In this document: positions 32,835 through 41,831 of the stretch, one piece after another
Layout: the number at the start of each line of letters is the position of its first letter
How positions within the stretch are numbered: the first letter of the stretch is position 1
Source of the DNA: Pseudomonas sp. CFBP 13711
Lineage (GTDB): Bacteria; Pseudomonadota; Gammaproteobacteria; Pseudomonadales; Pseudomonadaceae
DNA length: 64,000 nt
Direction: 5' to 3'
NCBI RefSeq assembly: GCF_014842265.1
Contig: NZ_JACYVI010000004.1
Span: 351,549 to 415,548, forward strand
Translations under genes and position numbers: made by a program
The notes under the pieces: model-generated
What the model was told of the DNA's origin: nothing
Database searches by the model: none
Seen by the model: the letters and a program-made list of their open reading frames with translations, nothing else

Positions 32835-34799
32835 TCAATCTATGTTCTTACGGCTAGGGCTGGTTCGTAAAAATTCAACTAGGGAACATACCGGTTTTTG
32901 GTTGGTAGCACCCTGCTCTTGCCCATGCGCTAACTTATTTGCTCTGATTCTCTCACCCCACGCTTTAAACGCTTCACTGATATCCCCTACATCCTCCTTC
33001 CCTGTATGCAACCCCCACAACTGCCTCCTCAACGGCCGCGCCACCGCCGGATCCTCGACGCATATATTCAACTCGCTGTCCGAGCTCATACTCCGCTCAT
33101 TGATATTCGCCGAGCCCAGCGTGGTAAACACGTCATCAACAATCATCAGCTTGCTATGGATATACACTTCCAGCCAGTTATCAGGCGGGGAGTCGGGGGC
33201 GACGAGTGTGCAGATATGGACTTTCAATCCCGGGACTTCTGTCGGAGTAATAGGCGCTTTTCTCTCCTGGTGAATTTTCCCCGCCAGCTCTTTGTATTGC
33301 CTGACCAGTTCATCCCGTTCGATTTCCAACCGTTCGATGGGTCCATCAAGCCTGCCCATTGCGTCCGCCCGGTCGTAATAGGCCGTCAATTTGCGTAACG
33401 CAGCAAAGTGCTCCTCGCGCAGCGCATCGAGCTTCGCCTGCCAGTAATCATCGTGTTCGAGACGCGCCACAGAGGGCATGACTTCACTGCGGCCCAACTG
33501 ACGAAGCATGCGAAACGTGCCGAGGGCGCCGTCGGCCATGCCCTCGTCGGAGGAGTTGGTGACGACGAACAAATGCAGGTACCCGTGTTCGCCGGGGTCG
33601 CGGCCGCCTTCGGCATGGCGCCGGGCGATGTCGACAACGGCGTCGGCGAATGGCTTCCAGCGGAAGTACTGGTTCTCGATGTAGATGAACTGGGTCGCGT
33701 TGTTCACCGCTTGCAGGTACATCGTCCGGATGTCGCGCTTGCCGGCCTCGGTCTGAGTGCGCAGCACTTGCGCCATCATCGGCGGCCCGAAACCCTTGCG
33801 CGGTTTGAGATTGGCGGCGAGGGGCTCACGGGCGGTCTGCAGGTCAATGCCGGTTGCTTTAAGCCAGGCCTGGGTGAAGTTGGCGTTCAGGTCCTGGAGC
33901 ACCGGGCCGGTGACGCGGCTGGATATGTCCTGGCGCGGCGTAGAACCGTTGCGGCCGGACACATCATCCGCAGGAGCATAGGCGTGGTCGTCGCGGTCCC
34001 AGTAAGGGTCGAGCATGTTGTGGCCCATGACGAACCCGACCGCGCGGTCAGCGTGTTCGTAGTCCACCAGCACCATTTTTTGGTGATGGGTGGGGATCAC
34101 CGACATCGCCGCCGCCTTGCCGGCGGCCTCAAGCTCTGCCGCGCCTTGCTCTCGGGAGCGGGTCCATATTTGGTAGGCAATCTCCGCTCGGTCGGCCAGG
34201 CCCAGGTCGCGGACCGCAAACTCGATGTTTTCGAAAGGCCGCGCGCCCGCCTTGAACAGTTCTTGTGCCAGTAACTTGGTTAACCGGAAGCCCTTCAGTC
34301 CGGGGAACACCCTCTCCACCAGCGAAGTGGCACCGGTGTCAGGGGGTGAGGCGCGGCGGTACCATTCCCAGTCATACGCTTGCTGCCACATGGATCGCCA
34401 GTCGCCGGCGTGCGATGCAATAGAGGCCACGTTGCGGCCCGGCGTCATGTTCTCCGCGAACATCGCAGTCAGGTGCGCGCTGTCGGACCAGCACAGCACG
34501 CGCACCTTCACGCCAAGGGAGGCTTTATTGACCAGCAATTCGCCGATGCACTGCGGCTGATCACCGCCGCGCTTGAAATACATCGAAGGCTGAAACCCCC
34601 AGCAGATGATCTCGACCGAATGCTTCGCGGCCATGATCGCGTCGTGGACGGCGCCGAATGCTCGTTCGCCATTCACCAGCGGCTCGAAGGTCGCAGGCTT
34701 GGGCGAATACTCGCTGCACTCGACCATCCAGCGCTGATTCATGACAGCTGATGAGGTCTGGCGGGTGGCGATGGGGCAGGTGATGCTGGGTGTGTTCAT
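32835..34799 (-). CDS. tle5: Phospholipase D effector, Tle5 family (PldB-like)
   Basis: The 654-residue phospholipase D superfamily enzyme has both HKD motifs: His239-x-Lys241-x4-Asp246 (HHQKMVLVD) and His548-x-Lys550-x4-Asp555 (HSKLMIVD), followed by GSANINERS. There is no signal peptide. Directly downstream of a vgrG and upstream of three Sel1-like genes, the order vgrG-pld-immunity matches the PA5090-PA5086 cluster of P. aeruginosa, where PldB is a T6SS effector that hydrolyses phosphatidylethanolamine or related lipids in target cells. Two bases separate it from vgrG. The insertion with a charged helix between the HKD halves (about 440-520) is a likely coiled coil. Confidence 0.88.
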   Translation of the reverse strand: MNTPSITCPIATRQTSSAVMNQRWMVECSEYSPKPATFEPLVNGERAFGAVHDAIMAAKHSVEIICWGFQPSMYFKRGGDQPQCIGELLVNKASLGVKVRVLCWSDSAHLTAMFAENMTPGRNVASIASHAGDWRSMWQQAYDWEWYRRASPPDTGATSLVERVFPGLKGFRLTKLLAQELFKAGARPFENIEFAVRDLGLADRAEIAYQIWTRSREQGAAELEAAGKAAAMSVIPTHHQKMVLVDYEHADRAVGFVMGHNMLDPYWDRDDHAYAPADDVSGRNGSTPRQDISSRVTGPVLQDLNANFTQAWLKATGIDLQTAREPLAANLKPRKGFGPPMMAQVLRTQTEAGKRDIRTMYLQAVNNATQFIYIENQYFRWKPFADAVVDIARRHAEGGRDPGEHGYLHLFVVTNSSDEGMADGALGTFRMLRQLGRSEVMPSVARLEHDDYWQAKLDALREEHFAALRKLTAYYDRADAMGRLDGPIERLEIERDELVRQYKELAGKIHQERKAPITPTEVPGLKVHICTLVAPDSPPDNWLEVYIHSKLMIVDDVFTTLGSANINERSMSSDSELNICVEDPAVARPLRRQLWGLHTGKEDVGDISEAFKAWGERIRANKLAHGQEQGATNQKPVCSLVEFLRTSPSRKNID

Positions 34800-34801
34800 C
34801 T

Positions 34802-37588
34802 TCAGGCTTCCGTGTCTGGACCATTGAGGCGGTCGTAGTCTTCGCGGTACTGACTGGGTGCTTCGCCCGAACCGGGCGTCAGGCTGTGTTGATGGCGATG
34901 CAGGCCGCGGTTGGCGCGGGCGCCGTTGTCCTGATCGCCGAGGTAATCGCCGCTGACCGGGATGTCATAGCTGGCGCCGTTGGCCAGTTCGACGCGGTAG
35001 CGCGAGCGAGATACCCGGTGCTCGACGCTTATTTTCCCGTCGCTCGACATCACACCCTTTTCAATCTCAACCCCGTCGGCGAAGACCGTGTAAGGCATGC
35101 CGGTCCACGGCTGGTGACTGGCGGCGCTGCTTTGCCCGGCCAGCAGGGTCAGCGTCTGACCCGCCGTGCTTTGCGGCCACGGCGTCTGCTCGCGGTCCAT
35201 CTGGCTGGCGTTGCCGATGGTTTTCTTCGCCGCCTTGATGTCGATGGTGCCGGGCGCGTGAATCTGGATATCGCCGTTCTTGAGGCGGATAAAGGCACCG
35301 CCGCAGGTCAGCAGAATTTCCTCCTGGGCAGCGATCTCGATGGTTCGCGCGGTGGAAGTGATGCGCACGCTGTCTTTGGCGGTCAGCTCGATGGCGTCGT
35401 CCTGGGCCTGAATCTCAACCTTGCCCTTGGCCGCGAACAGCTTCGCCCCGGCGTCGCGGGCAAACAGGCTGATGCTGCGACCCACACTGACCAGCAGCGA
35501 GCGTGCACTGGCGAGGTTGATGTCTTCACCGCTGGAGAGGCTGGTGTGGCGGCCGCTGTGCAACTGGATGTTCTCCGGCGTGACAACGGCGATGTCGGCG
35601 GGCGCCGAGGCGACGATCAGCGGCGCGTCATAGCCCTGAGAGGTCGCATTGCCCTGGCGGTGGGAATGCGTGGCGGCCTGATGCAGACGGTTCAGGTTGT
35701 CGACCCCTTCCTCCAGCGACAGGGCATTGTGCTGAGCGGCGTTGTCGGATAGGGCCGTCATCCGCTGCAAGGCGTCGCTTAACTGCTGGCTGGCCTCGCT
35801 GCTGTCCAGATGCCCGCTTTGTGCCTTGGTGCGCCGCCAGGTGCTGAGGTACAAACCCTGCGGCGCCCGAATGGCGCCGGAGGCATCGGTGCGCAATTCA
35901 AACCCGTCACCGCGCCACGCGCCGCGGTCATTGCCCTGTTGATCGACCAGGCAGCCGAGGTTCAGTTGGCTGTGGCCGTGACTGCTGTGGATCTGCGTGC
36001 GCAACTGCGCCGTGGTGTCGTCCATCACCCATTGGTTGTAACCGAGCCCGTCGATTTCCTGGCTTTTGTAGCCGCTCATCCGGCCCGTGGAATGCCACGC
36101 CGGTTTGTCGCCGCCGTAGACCTGGCCGAGGATCAGCGGGCGGTCGATGTCGTTGTCGAGAAAGGTGACCACCACTTCTTCACCTGCCCGCGGCACGTAG
36201 ACACTGCCCCAACCGGCGCCGCTGCTGTTTTGCAGCATGCGCAGCCAGCAACTGGGTGCTTTTTCCGGTGATCGGAGGCGGTCCCAGTGAAAGCGCACGC
36301 ACACCCGATTCAGCGCGTCGGTCTGCAATGGCCCGCCGTTGGGCGCCACGACCACGGCGGTCTGCGGCCCGGGGTTAGCAGGCTTTTGGTGTTCGAAGGC
36401 ACTGCGGTACGGGACGTCCAGGCGTTGAGCCTCGAACGCGTTGCAATAAAATCCTTCGCCTTTCTCGGACGGCTTGTCGGCGCCCAGCTCTTTCAGGCGC
36501 GATTGCAGGCTGCCGGGCCGTTCACGGCGCGTCAGTGCAACGGGTAAATTGCTTTGCGCGAAGAAATCGACGGCGATCAGCAGAAACGTACGGCGTTTAG
36601 CGGGCCCGTCCTCATACAGCGGATGCCCGCGCAGCTCGAACCCGTGACCCGGGAGCATGTGCCGGACGCCGCCATGGCCGGTGATGCGCCGCGCGGCTGA
36701 TTCCACCTGCTCGATTTGCACCCGTGTCTGCCAGTTGCCATCGTCTTCGCTGTGCCACGCGTACTGGCCTCGGTATTTGTAGCGTTCCAGCGTCTTCGCT
36801 GCCCCCGGTGGATTAAGGCCCATGGAGCGGGCAGACAGCGGCTGGCGGTGAGCGCGGTAGTTATTGCTGCTCCACAGAACGTGGCCATTCAGCAGCGTGT
36901 CGGCCTGACTCCATTCCACGATGCTGTCGTGATCCAGCGCGGCCGTCTGGGTGTGAAAAGGCAGCGCTTCCGGCTCCAGCGGCGGCAGGTCAAGGACGCT
37001 GTCGACGAACACAATCCGGTGCTGGTCAGCCTCATGGACGACGTACCAATAGATGCCGGCCTGCTCGCACCAGCGCTGCACAAAGTGGGCGTCGCTTTCG
37101 TTGAACTGGGTGACGTAGGACTGCGGCGGGTGCTCGTGGCGCAAGTTGAATTCATAGCGGCCTTGCGCCTGGGGATGCCCTCGGAATACGTCGGTGAAGA
37201 TGTCGATCAACGTCATGTCTTGCCAGATGCGGCAATCCTGGCGGTATTCCAGCAGGCTGAACCACGGCGCGAATTCGAGCTGCCAGTCCTGCAAACTACC
37301 GTCGCTGCCGAGGTAGCGCGCGCTGCCCACGAAGCCGTGTTTGTAACTGTGGCTGCCGTCGGCGCCCTTGATGGCGAGGCGAACCGGCTCGCCGATCAAT
37401 TGATGGGGGTCGAGGCGTGTCGACTCGCTGACGACATCCACGCAGTAACGCGGGTTTCGGCCGAGTCGCTCGACCCCATGGACGCGCACGGCCAGCAGCG
37501 GCTCGGTCAGTGGCGTCGCGAGTTCGAGCAGGCGTCCTTCCTGGCTGATGCCAGTGAGGTTGAAGGCAGAGTGTGTTGCGAAGGTCAT
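34802..37588 (-). CDS. vgrG: Type VI secretion tip protein VgrG
   Basis: The 928-residue VgrG starts at the ATG at 37588 (MTFATHS), with AGGAAG upstream and the stop of the preceding gene overlapping it; the open frame extends to 37768 but as out-of-family sequence. The gp27-like part spans about 1-380 (YWYVVHEADQHRIVFVD). The gp5-like OB-fold carries VYVPRAGEEVVVTFLDNDIDRPLILGQVYG-type residues near 465-500. DUF2345-like beta-helix repeats follow (KLFAAKGKVEIQAQDDAIEL). The extended C-terminus after about 810 is probably a cargo adaptor for the phospholipase. It is an orphan vgrG: no T6SS core genes lie in the window. Confidence 0.93.
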   Translation of the reverse strand: MTFATHSAFNLTGISQEGRLLELATPLTEPLLAVRVHGVERLGRNPRYCVDVVSESTRLDPHQLIGEPVRLAIKGADGSHSYKHGFVGSARYLGSDGSLQDWQLEFAPWFSLLEYRQDCRIWQDMTLIDIFTDVFRGHPQAQGRYEFNLRHEHPPQSYVTQFNESDAHFVQRWCEQAGIYWYVVHEADQHRIVFVDSVLDLPPLEPEALPFHTQTAALDHDSIVEWSQADTLLNGHVLWSSNNYRAHRQPLSARSMGLNPPGAAKTLERYKYRGQYAWHSEDDGNWQTRVQIEQVESAARRITGHGGVRHMLPGHGFELRGHPLYEDGPAKRRTFLLIAVDFFAQSNLPVALTRRERPGSLQSRLKELGADKPSEKGEGFYCNAFEAQRLDVPYRSAFEHQKPANPGPQTAVVVAPNGGPLQTDALNRVCVRFHWDRLRSPEKAPSCWLRMLQNSSGAGWGSVYVPRAGEEVVVTFLDNDIDRPLILGQVYGGDKPAWHSTGRMSGYKSQEIDGLGYNQWVMDDTTAQLRTQIHSSHGHSQLNLGCLVDQQGNDRGAWRGDGFELRTDASGAIRAPQGLYLSTWRRTKAQSGHLDSSEASQQLSDALQRMTALSDNAAQHNALSLEEGVDNLNRLHQAATHSHRQGNATSQGYDAPLIVASAPADIAVVTPENIQLHSGRHTSLSSGEDINLASARSLLVSVGRSISLFARDAGAKLFAAKGKVEIQAQDDAIELTAKDSVRITSTARTIEIAAQEEILLTCGGAFIRLKNGDIQIHAPGTIDIKAAKKTIGNASQMDREQTPWPQSTAGQTLTLLAGQSSAASHQPWTGMPYTVFADGVEIEKGVMSSDGKISVEHRVSRSRYRVELANGASYDIPVSGDYLGDQDNGARANRGLHRHQHSLTPGSGEAPSQYREDYDRLNGPDTEA

Positions 37589-38568
37589 GTCGGACTTCCT
37601 GTCGGGGCAGTGGGCACGGTACGGGGGGTAGCGATGATTGATCCGCTGCTTGAATCGCTGTCGGTAAGGTCCATCACCCATTGGGCCTGGCCGGAGGCGG
37701 CGCGGGCCGCCAGGCAGCCGAGGGCCATCCGCGTCCATTCGGCAGCCACGGTCCCGACCTGGCCGCACAGCGACGGGGCCTGAAACTGCTGATTGAAGGT
37801 CTGCTCGGGGGCGGTATTCGCGGTATCGGTCCGCGCGTCCCGCTTGAGTGAAACGAGGGATCCCACCTCACCCAGGGGCGCCGGAGCCGCAACGTGTGCG
37901 TTGGCCGGCAGAGTGGCCCAGCTGTCGAGGCTCAGGCACAGGTGATTGGGCATGCTCAGGTTGCTGGACAGCAATTCGGCAAGCCACGGCCCCGGTGCCT
38001 GGCCGGCGATACGGAAACCGCCGCCGGGCAGCCACGCCTGGGGCCACACACTCACCACGGTCTCGAACCAGACCAGTGGATCGACATGGGACGGCGTGAA
38101 CAGATGCACTTCAACCTGCGTCCAGTCCGCAACTCGCTCGAGCAGCGGGCACTGGGTCAGGGTCGCCTGCAGCAGTTCCATGGCGCGGGCGAGCGGGTTG
38201 ATCGAGGGCAGAGGAACCGCGTCGATCTCGATCCGCCGCAACAGTCGGCGCGAGCCGTTGGCAGCCATCAGCCTTGAATCGTGGCTCAGCGCGTTCGCGT
38301 GCCTGGGGATGTCCTGGACAGGTAACTGCTGGTCCAGGGAGTGCCCGGGCAATCGGAGCCAGACGTCCTCGACGCTGACGCTCTGCGCGCAGAAATCACC
38401 TCGGGGTTTGGCCCGGTCCAGCAGGCGCTGGGCGGCTTCCTGCGCCAGGCGCTTTTCGGAAATTCGGTCGTACATGCTGCGCGGTGGCGCCACGTACTGC
38501 TGCGGGACGGCGGGGGGTGGCAGCTGCGCAGGTTTGCCGAGCAGCCGTTTCAAAAAGGAATATTTCAT
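37585..38568 (-). CDS. T6SS-associated protein of unknown function
   Basis: The 327-residue protein is encoded between a PAAR-like gene and vgrG, sharing an ATGA overlap with vgrG. The N-terminus is basic and Pro-rich (KRLLGKPAQLPPPAVPQ). Small conserved-looking stretches follow (LLRRIEIDAVPLPSINPLARAM, WPQAWLPGGGF, GQVGTVAAEWTRMALGCLAARAA). It has no signal peptide or membrane segment. Position suggests an adaptor or chaperone that loads effector onto VgrG/PAAR. The alternating small-residue pattern near residues 130-300 could be a degenerate thiolase-like fold, as in the proteins next to some P. aeruginosa vgrG genes, but this is not established here. Confidence 0.6.
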   Translation of the reverse strand: MKYSFLKRLLGKPAQLPPPAVPQQYVAPPRSMYDRISEKRLAQEAAQRLLDRAKPRGDFCAQSVSVEDVWLRLPGHSLDQQLPVQDIPRHANALSHDSRLMAANGSRRLLRRIEIDAVPLPSINPLARAMELLQATLTQCPLLERVADWTQVEVHLFTPSHVDPLVWFETVVSVWPQAWLPGGGFRIAGQAPGPWLAELLSSNLSMPNHLCLSLDSWATLPANAHVAAPAPLGEVGSLVSLKRDARTDTANTAPEQTFNQQFQAPSLCGQVGTVAAEWTRMALGCLAARAASGQAQWVMDLTDSDSSSGSIIATPRTVPTAPTGSPT

Positions 38569-38576
38569 GACGACCC

Positions 38577-38831
38577 CTACAGGATGCAGCAGTCATCGTG
38601 GGTCGCGACGAGGGCGTCGCCGCACAGCAGGCGATCCCCGTCGCGGGCAATGGGCCGATCATCGACGAGGCAGGTTTCATCCCCTTCGGCGATTGCACAG
38701 GGGCCGTGAAAGCAGAGCACTCCGTCGCCGTGACGGGCGACTTCGAGACCGTGCAGGAACGTGGAGGGCGAGCCTTGAATGACTCGACCGCCTTTGAGGG
38801 TGGGGTCGTTGAGAACGATGATGGGGCGCAT
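38577..38831 (-). CDS. PAAR-like T6SS spike protein
   Basis: The 84-residue protein shows the PAAR-like pattern: HGDGVLCFHGPCAIAEGD, then CLVDDRPIARDGDRLLCG and HDDC. Regular Gly-Asp turns and Cys/His residues able to bind zinc at the tip are visible. The ATG at 38831 follows AGGGAAG. It is the first gene of the leftward cluster (8 bases before the unknown protein), so its product likely caps the VgrG spike of this orphan cluster. Confidence 0.8.
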   Translation of the reverse strand: MRPIIVLNDPTLKGGRVIQGSPSTFLHGLEVARHGDGVLCFHGPCAIAEGDETCLVDDRPIARDGDRLLCGDALVATHDDCCIL

Positions 38832-39167
38832 GACGAAACTTCCCTGAGATGTGGCCGCGGCGAGCGTCCATGCTCCGGTGCGTTTGAGCCGCGAAATTAA
38901 CACAGGGTCAGGGCCTTGAAAGTGGCACAGATTTTTTCAAGACGCGTCCTACTTTGGCGCGGTGAAGAGTCCTACACGCGGGCGTGATGAGGTTCGCATT
39001 TTGATCGAACAGGCGTGGGTTGGAGGGGGGTGGAGCGGGGCGGGAGGCGTTGTGGGAAGGGATCAGGACGCGCTATTGGATGTGCGCGTTATGGGGGAGG
39101 CGATAGAAGCGGATGTCGGCAACCGGCCAGCACGTTCTGAAACGCGCCAGCCGGTCATCACAAACGA
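38832..39167. other. Intergenic region between T6SS cluster and flgZ
   Basis: This 336-base gap must hold the promoter of the leftward T6SS cluster. A poly-T stretch near 38930-38937 and a G-rich stretch near 39020-39060 stand out, but no REP, terminator or confident promoter is seen. Confidence 0.4.
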
Positions 39168-39908
39168 TCAGAAATCGTCGTCTTTGTCGAAGCGTCGCGC
39201 TTCGCGCTGCAGCTGATACACGAAACGCTCGACCTGACGCTGCACCAATCCACTCATGTTGTGGAAGCGCACACCGGCGAACGTGGTGTTGATCCTTTCT
39301 TCGAAGTGCAGATAGCGCAGTTCGACCGGCGTGGTCATGTTGCCGAAGGGCAGGGAGGCGATGAAGCGCTCATAGACCTGGCCCAGTTGCATGCGCTCGG
39401 AGATATCGCCCTCAAAGCGCAGCTTGCAGCCGGTGGCGGAGACATCCAGCAGTTTGCCGCGCAACGGAAATTTGAGCCGGTCGCCGCCAATCTCGACATC
39501 AATCAGCGAAGCCAGCTTCAAGGCCGCGCGAAACGCGTTACGGCGCTGGTGATAGACGACTTCTTCAGGGAGAGGGCCGCGATAGCTGCGCGGCTCTTCG
39601 ATCACGGTCAGCTGGGCTTTGCTTTCCCAGGCGATGCGCACACCGTCGTGAAAACCTTCGACCCGGAAGGGCTCACCGCTGGCAAGGAAACGCTCGCCAT
39701 CTCGGGGGATCATCTCGTCGAAAATGACCTGATTGGTGTCACGGTCGACGTCGATCACGTAACTCTGAAAACGCTGGGTGCGTTCGTGAAACGTGATGAT
39801 CAACGGGTCATGACTTTCCATCAGCAGCCGCAGATTGGCGGCGATTTCCAACGGGGTGGTCAGTACCTTCGGGGGCTGCGGAACATCGTCCGCGCTTGAG
39901 GCATTCAC
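39168..39908 (-). CDS. flgZ: Flagellar brake protein FlgZ/YcgR (PilZ domain)
   Basis: The 246-residue c-di-GMP receptor has an N-terminal YcgR domain (about 15-120) and a C-terminal PilZ domain. The PilZ motifs are present: QRRNAFRA (RxxxR, about 127-134) and DVSATG (D/NxSxxG, about 163-168). On binding c-di-GMP it slows swimming by acting on the stator or rotor (MotCD in P. aeruginosa, where the homologue is PA3353). The start is a GTG at 39908, with GGAG about 11 bases upstream. It is the last gene of the flgM-flgN-flgZ run, 82 bases after flgN. Confidence 0.93.
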   Translation of the reverse strand: MNASSADDVPQPPKVLTTPLEIAANLRLLMESHDPLIITFHERTQRFQSYVIDVDRDTNQVIFDEMIPRDGERFLASGEPFRVEGFHDGVRIAWESKAQLTVIEEPRSYRGPLPEEVVYHQRRNAFRAALKLASLIDVEIGGDRLKFPLRGKLLDVSATGCKLRFEGDISERMQLGQVYERFIASLPFGNMTTPVELRYLHFEERINTTFAGVRFHNMSGLVQRQVERFVYQLQREARRFDKDDDF

Positions 39909-39990
39909 GGTCTATCCATCTCCAGGCAAATAACGGCAGCGTGCAGCGTGCGGCATATTGCCACCACAGTGCGCACCTTGATACAAGAAC

Positions 39991-40458
39991 TTACGCCTGG
40001 CTGAGCGGACGCGGCCTGGCCTTGCCCGACGTCGAACCGCGACTGTCGTACAGCGTGGGCGTGTCGCCGCCGTTGAGAATCCTCAACTGCTGTGCCGTGG
40101 TGAGTTGCTGGAGCTGGATGAGGCTGCCGTTCTGTTCGTTGGCCGCCTGGCATTCACTCATCAGCGCGCTGAGTTCATCGCCTGCGGTCAACAAGGCTTC
40201 ACCCACTGACGAATGTTTCGCCACTTCTTCGAGTCCCGCGCGATTGGCGGGCAGACCCAGGCTGGTCATCAGCTGGGTACGTCGGCGTCCATGCTGCTCG
40301 AGCACGATCACCAGCGCCTGTTTCTGCGCCAGGATGTGTTCCATCTCGACCATATTGCGCCCGTGAAGCGCCACTGACTCGGCCTTCAGGATGTCCAGCA
40401 GATGCCGGGTTGGCGCAATGTCGTCCGTGATCAGTTGAAGCAATGTAGTGTCTTGCAT
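39991..40458 (-). CDS. flgN: Flagellar export chaperone FlgN
   Basis: The 155-residue helical protein has the FlgN pattern: an N-terminal long helical hairpin (LLQLITDDIAPTRHLLDILKAE and a following helix with EQHGRRRTQLM). A Gln-rich third helix comes next, and a C-terminal tail ends DSRGSTSGKARP, typical of pseudomonad FlgN. It chaperones FlgK and FlgL before export. It lies 49 bases after flgM and before flgZ, the order of PA3351-PA3353. Confidence 0.9.
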   Translation of the reverse strand: MQDTTLLQLITDDIAPTRHLLDILKAESVALHGRNMVEMEHILAQKQALVIVLEQHGRRRTQLMTSLGLPANRAGLEEVAKHSSVGEALLTAGDELSALMSECQAANEQNGSLIQLQQLTTAQQLRILNGGDTPTLYDSRGSTSGKARPRPLSQA

Positions 40459-40507
40459 CGCATGCCCTGGTGTTTAAGCGTCCAGAAGCCCCTGCGCAGA
40501 CCTGGGG

Positions 40508-40825
40508 CTAGCGCTGGGCTTCGAAGTTAAGCAGTTTGCTTGCAACACGATTGCTGTCGACCTTATAGCTGCCGTCGGCGACCGCCTGCTTCAACTCAGC
40601 CACACGGGCGCTGTTGACGACAGGCTGATCACGCAACGAATCACTGATCTTCTGCAACTGTTGAGCTTCGCTGCTCAAATGTACTGCCTCACCGCTACCG
40701 GGCACGCTCGAGGTGCCGCTGACCGCTGCCGTAGCTTCGGTTTTGCTGGCTTCCTTGGTGCTGGCAGTACGTGTTGTACCGCCAACGGTAGTGGAGCTGT
40801 TCAAACGATTGAAGTCGATGACCAT
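40508..40825 (-). CDS. flgM: Anti-sigma-28 factor FlgM
   Basis: This 105-residue protein is small and unfolded-looking, with an N-terminal MVIDFNRL export-type start and a Ser/Thr/Ala-rich middle. The C-terminal FliA-binding helices include [20 protein letters not shown] and [10 protein letters not shown]. It holds sigma-28 (FliA) inactive until secreted through the completed hook-basal body. The start at 40825 follows AGAGG. A strong FliA-type promoter lies 38 bases upstream, so FlgM is made under the factor it controls. Confidence 0.95.
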   Translation of the reverse strand: MVIDFNRLNSSTTVGGTTRTASTKEASKTEATAAVSGTSSVPGSGEAVHLSSEAQQLQKISDSLRDQPVVNSARVAELKQAVADGSYKVDSNRVASKLLNFEAQR

Positions 40826-40862
40826 GATTGAAAAACCTCTGGGTTCTAGGACGCTTGCCTTG

Positions 40863-40889
40863 GTTTCGGCCAGACCCGGAATAACTTTA
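40863..40889 (-). promoter_or_regulatory. FliA (sigma-28) promoter of flgMN
   Basis: The minus strand reads TAAAGTTA, an 11-base spacer, then GCCGAAAC. Compared with the TAAAGTTT-N11-GCCGATAA consensus this is 7 of 8 and 6 of 8 matches with exact spacing. It lies just upstream of flgM. Confidence 0.8.
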
Positions 40890-40995
40890 GGGCCCGTGCG
40901 AAAACAGTCTCGAATGGACTTCGCACGGAGCACAGGGGTTCCGAGTGTAGGAAAAGCGCAAGCGCAGCGCCAGAGGTCTTACCTTCACATGTCAG

Positions 40996-41757
40996 TTACA
41001 TAGCGACCTCGACTTGCCCGGGCGCAACGATATTGGCCTTGATCACCCGTTGGGAGTTGAGGTTCTTCACCCGGATTTGCTCGTTGAAACCGCCGTCGGA
41101 CAAGGCTTCGCCCGGCATGCGCACGCTCATTGAACCGCTGCGCGCACTGATCACCACCTGGTCGCCCTTATGGACCATTTGCGGCTGATCGAGGTGGACG
41201 GGCGTCAGGATCTGGTCGATGACCGTTGGTCGGACAACTTTTTGCCCGACTGCCTGATCGACTGAATCCAGGAAGCCTTGCCCCAGCAGGCTGACGTCGC
41301 GTTCGCGCAGCGCCACATCGTTTTCACTCACGATTGCGTCGCGCTTCATGGGCCGCACGGCCGTGACCACATTGCGGTAAAGGTGTACCTGGGCCGGCAC
41401 AAACACCGTCCACGGGGACGTGCCTTCGCAGCGTATCTTCACGGTGACGCGGCCGATGGGCTGGGCCGGGCTTTCCAGTGAGGCTGTCAAATCCTTGTCG
41501 CACAGCGGCATGCGCAGACGCGGGTCCAGCTGCTTGACTTCAATTTCGTAGCGGCCGGCGGTTTGGTTGGTCGCCATGTAGTCTTCAACTGTGAATTCAA
41601 GAAAGCCCTGGGTCACGCCGATAAGTGTTTCAGGCAGGGTCATGTTGTCCGCGCGGCTCAGGCTGGCGGCACACAACAGACACAGCGCGACCAGCACGCA
41701 GACAAAGCTGCGGGTTGCGGGTGCCGGGCGTCGGGATACTGTCGTTTGTGTGTTCAT
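40996..41757 (-). CDS. flgA: Flagellar P-ring assembly chaperone FlgA
   Basis: The 253-residue periplasmic protein has a Sec signal peptide (FVCVLVALCLLCAASLSRA). The SAF-type C-terminal domain includes AIVSENDVALRERDVSLL, KVVRPTVIDQILTPVHL and SMSVRMPGEAL-type repeats, typical of FlgA. It helps FlgI form the P ring. The ATG at 41757 is preferred to an in-frame ATG at 41805 because the signal peptide follows directly. A sigma-54 site 13-27 bases upstream implies a nearly leaderless mRNA. Divergent from cheV, as in P. aeruginosa (PA3350/PA3349). Confidence 0.92.
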   Translation of the reverse strand: MNTQTTVSRRPAPATRSFVCVLVALCLLCAASLSRADNMTLPETLIGVTQGFLEFTVEDYMATNQTAGRYEIEVKQLDPRLRMPLCDKDLTASLESPAQPIGRVTVKIRCEGTSPWTVFVPAQVHLYRNVVTAVRPMKRDAIVSENDVALRERDVSLLGQGFLDSVDQAVGQKVVRPTVIDQILTPVHLDQPQMVHKGDQVVISARSGSMSVRMPGEALSDGGFNEQIRVKNLNSQRVIKANIVAPGQVEVAM

Positions 41758-41769
41758 GATGAGTAAATA

Positions 41770-41784
41770 GCAAGGCCCGTGCCG
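41770..41784 (-). promoter_or_regulatory. Sigma-54 promoter of flgA
   Basis: The minus strand reads CGGCAC-GGGCC-TTGC followed by T: five of six in the -24 box, a full -12 box and the invariant GG/GC spacing. The predicted transcription start (12 bases past the -12 C) falls at about 41758, one base before the flgA ATG. Confidence 0.65.
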
Positions 41785-41831
41785 CTTACCGTTCCGGTAG
41801 CGCAATTGGTCGTTTTTGGGAGGTGTGGTGC

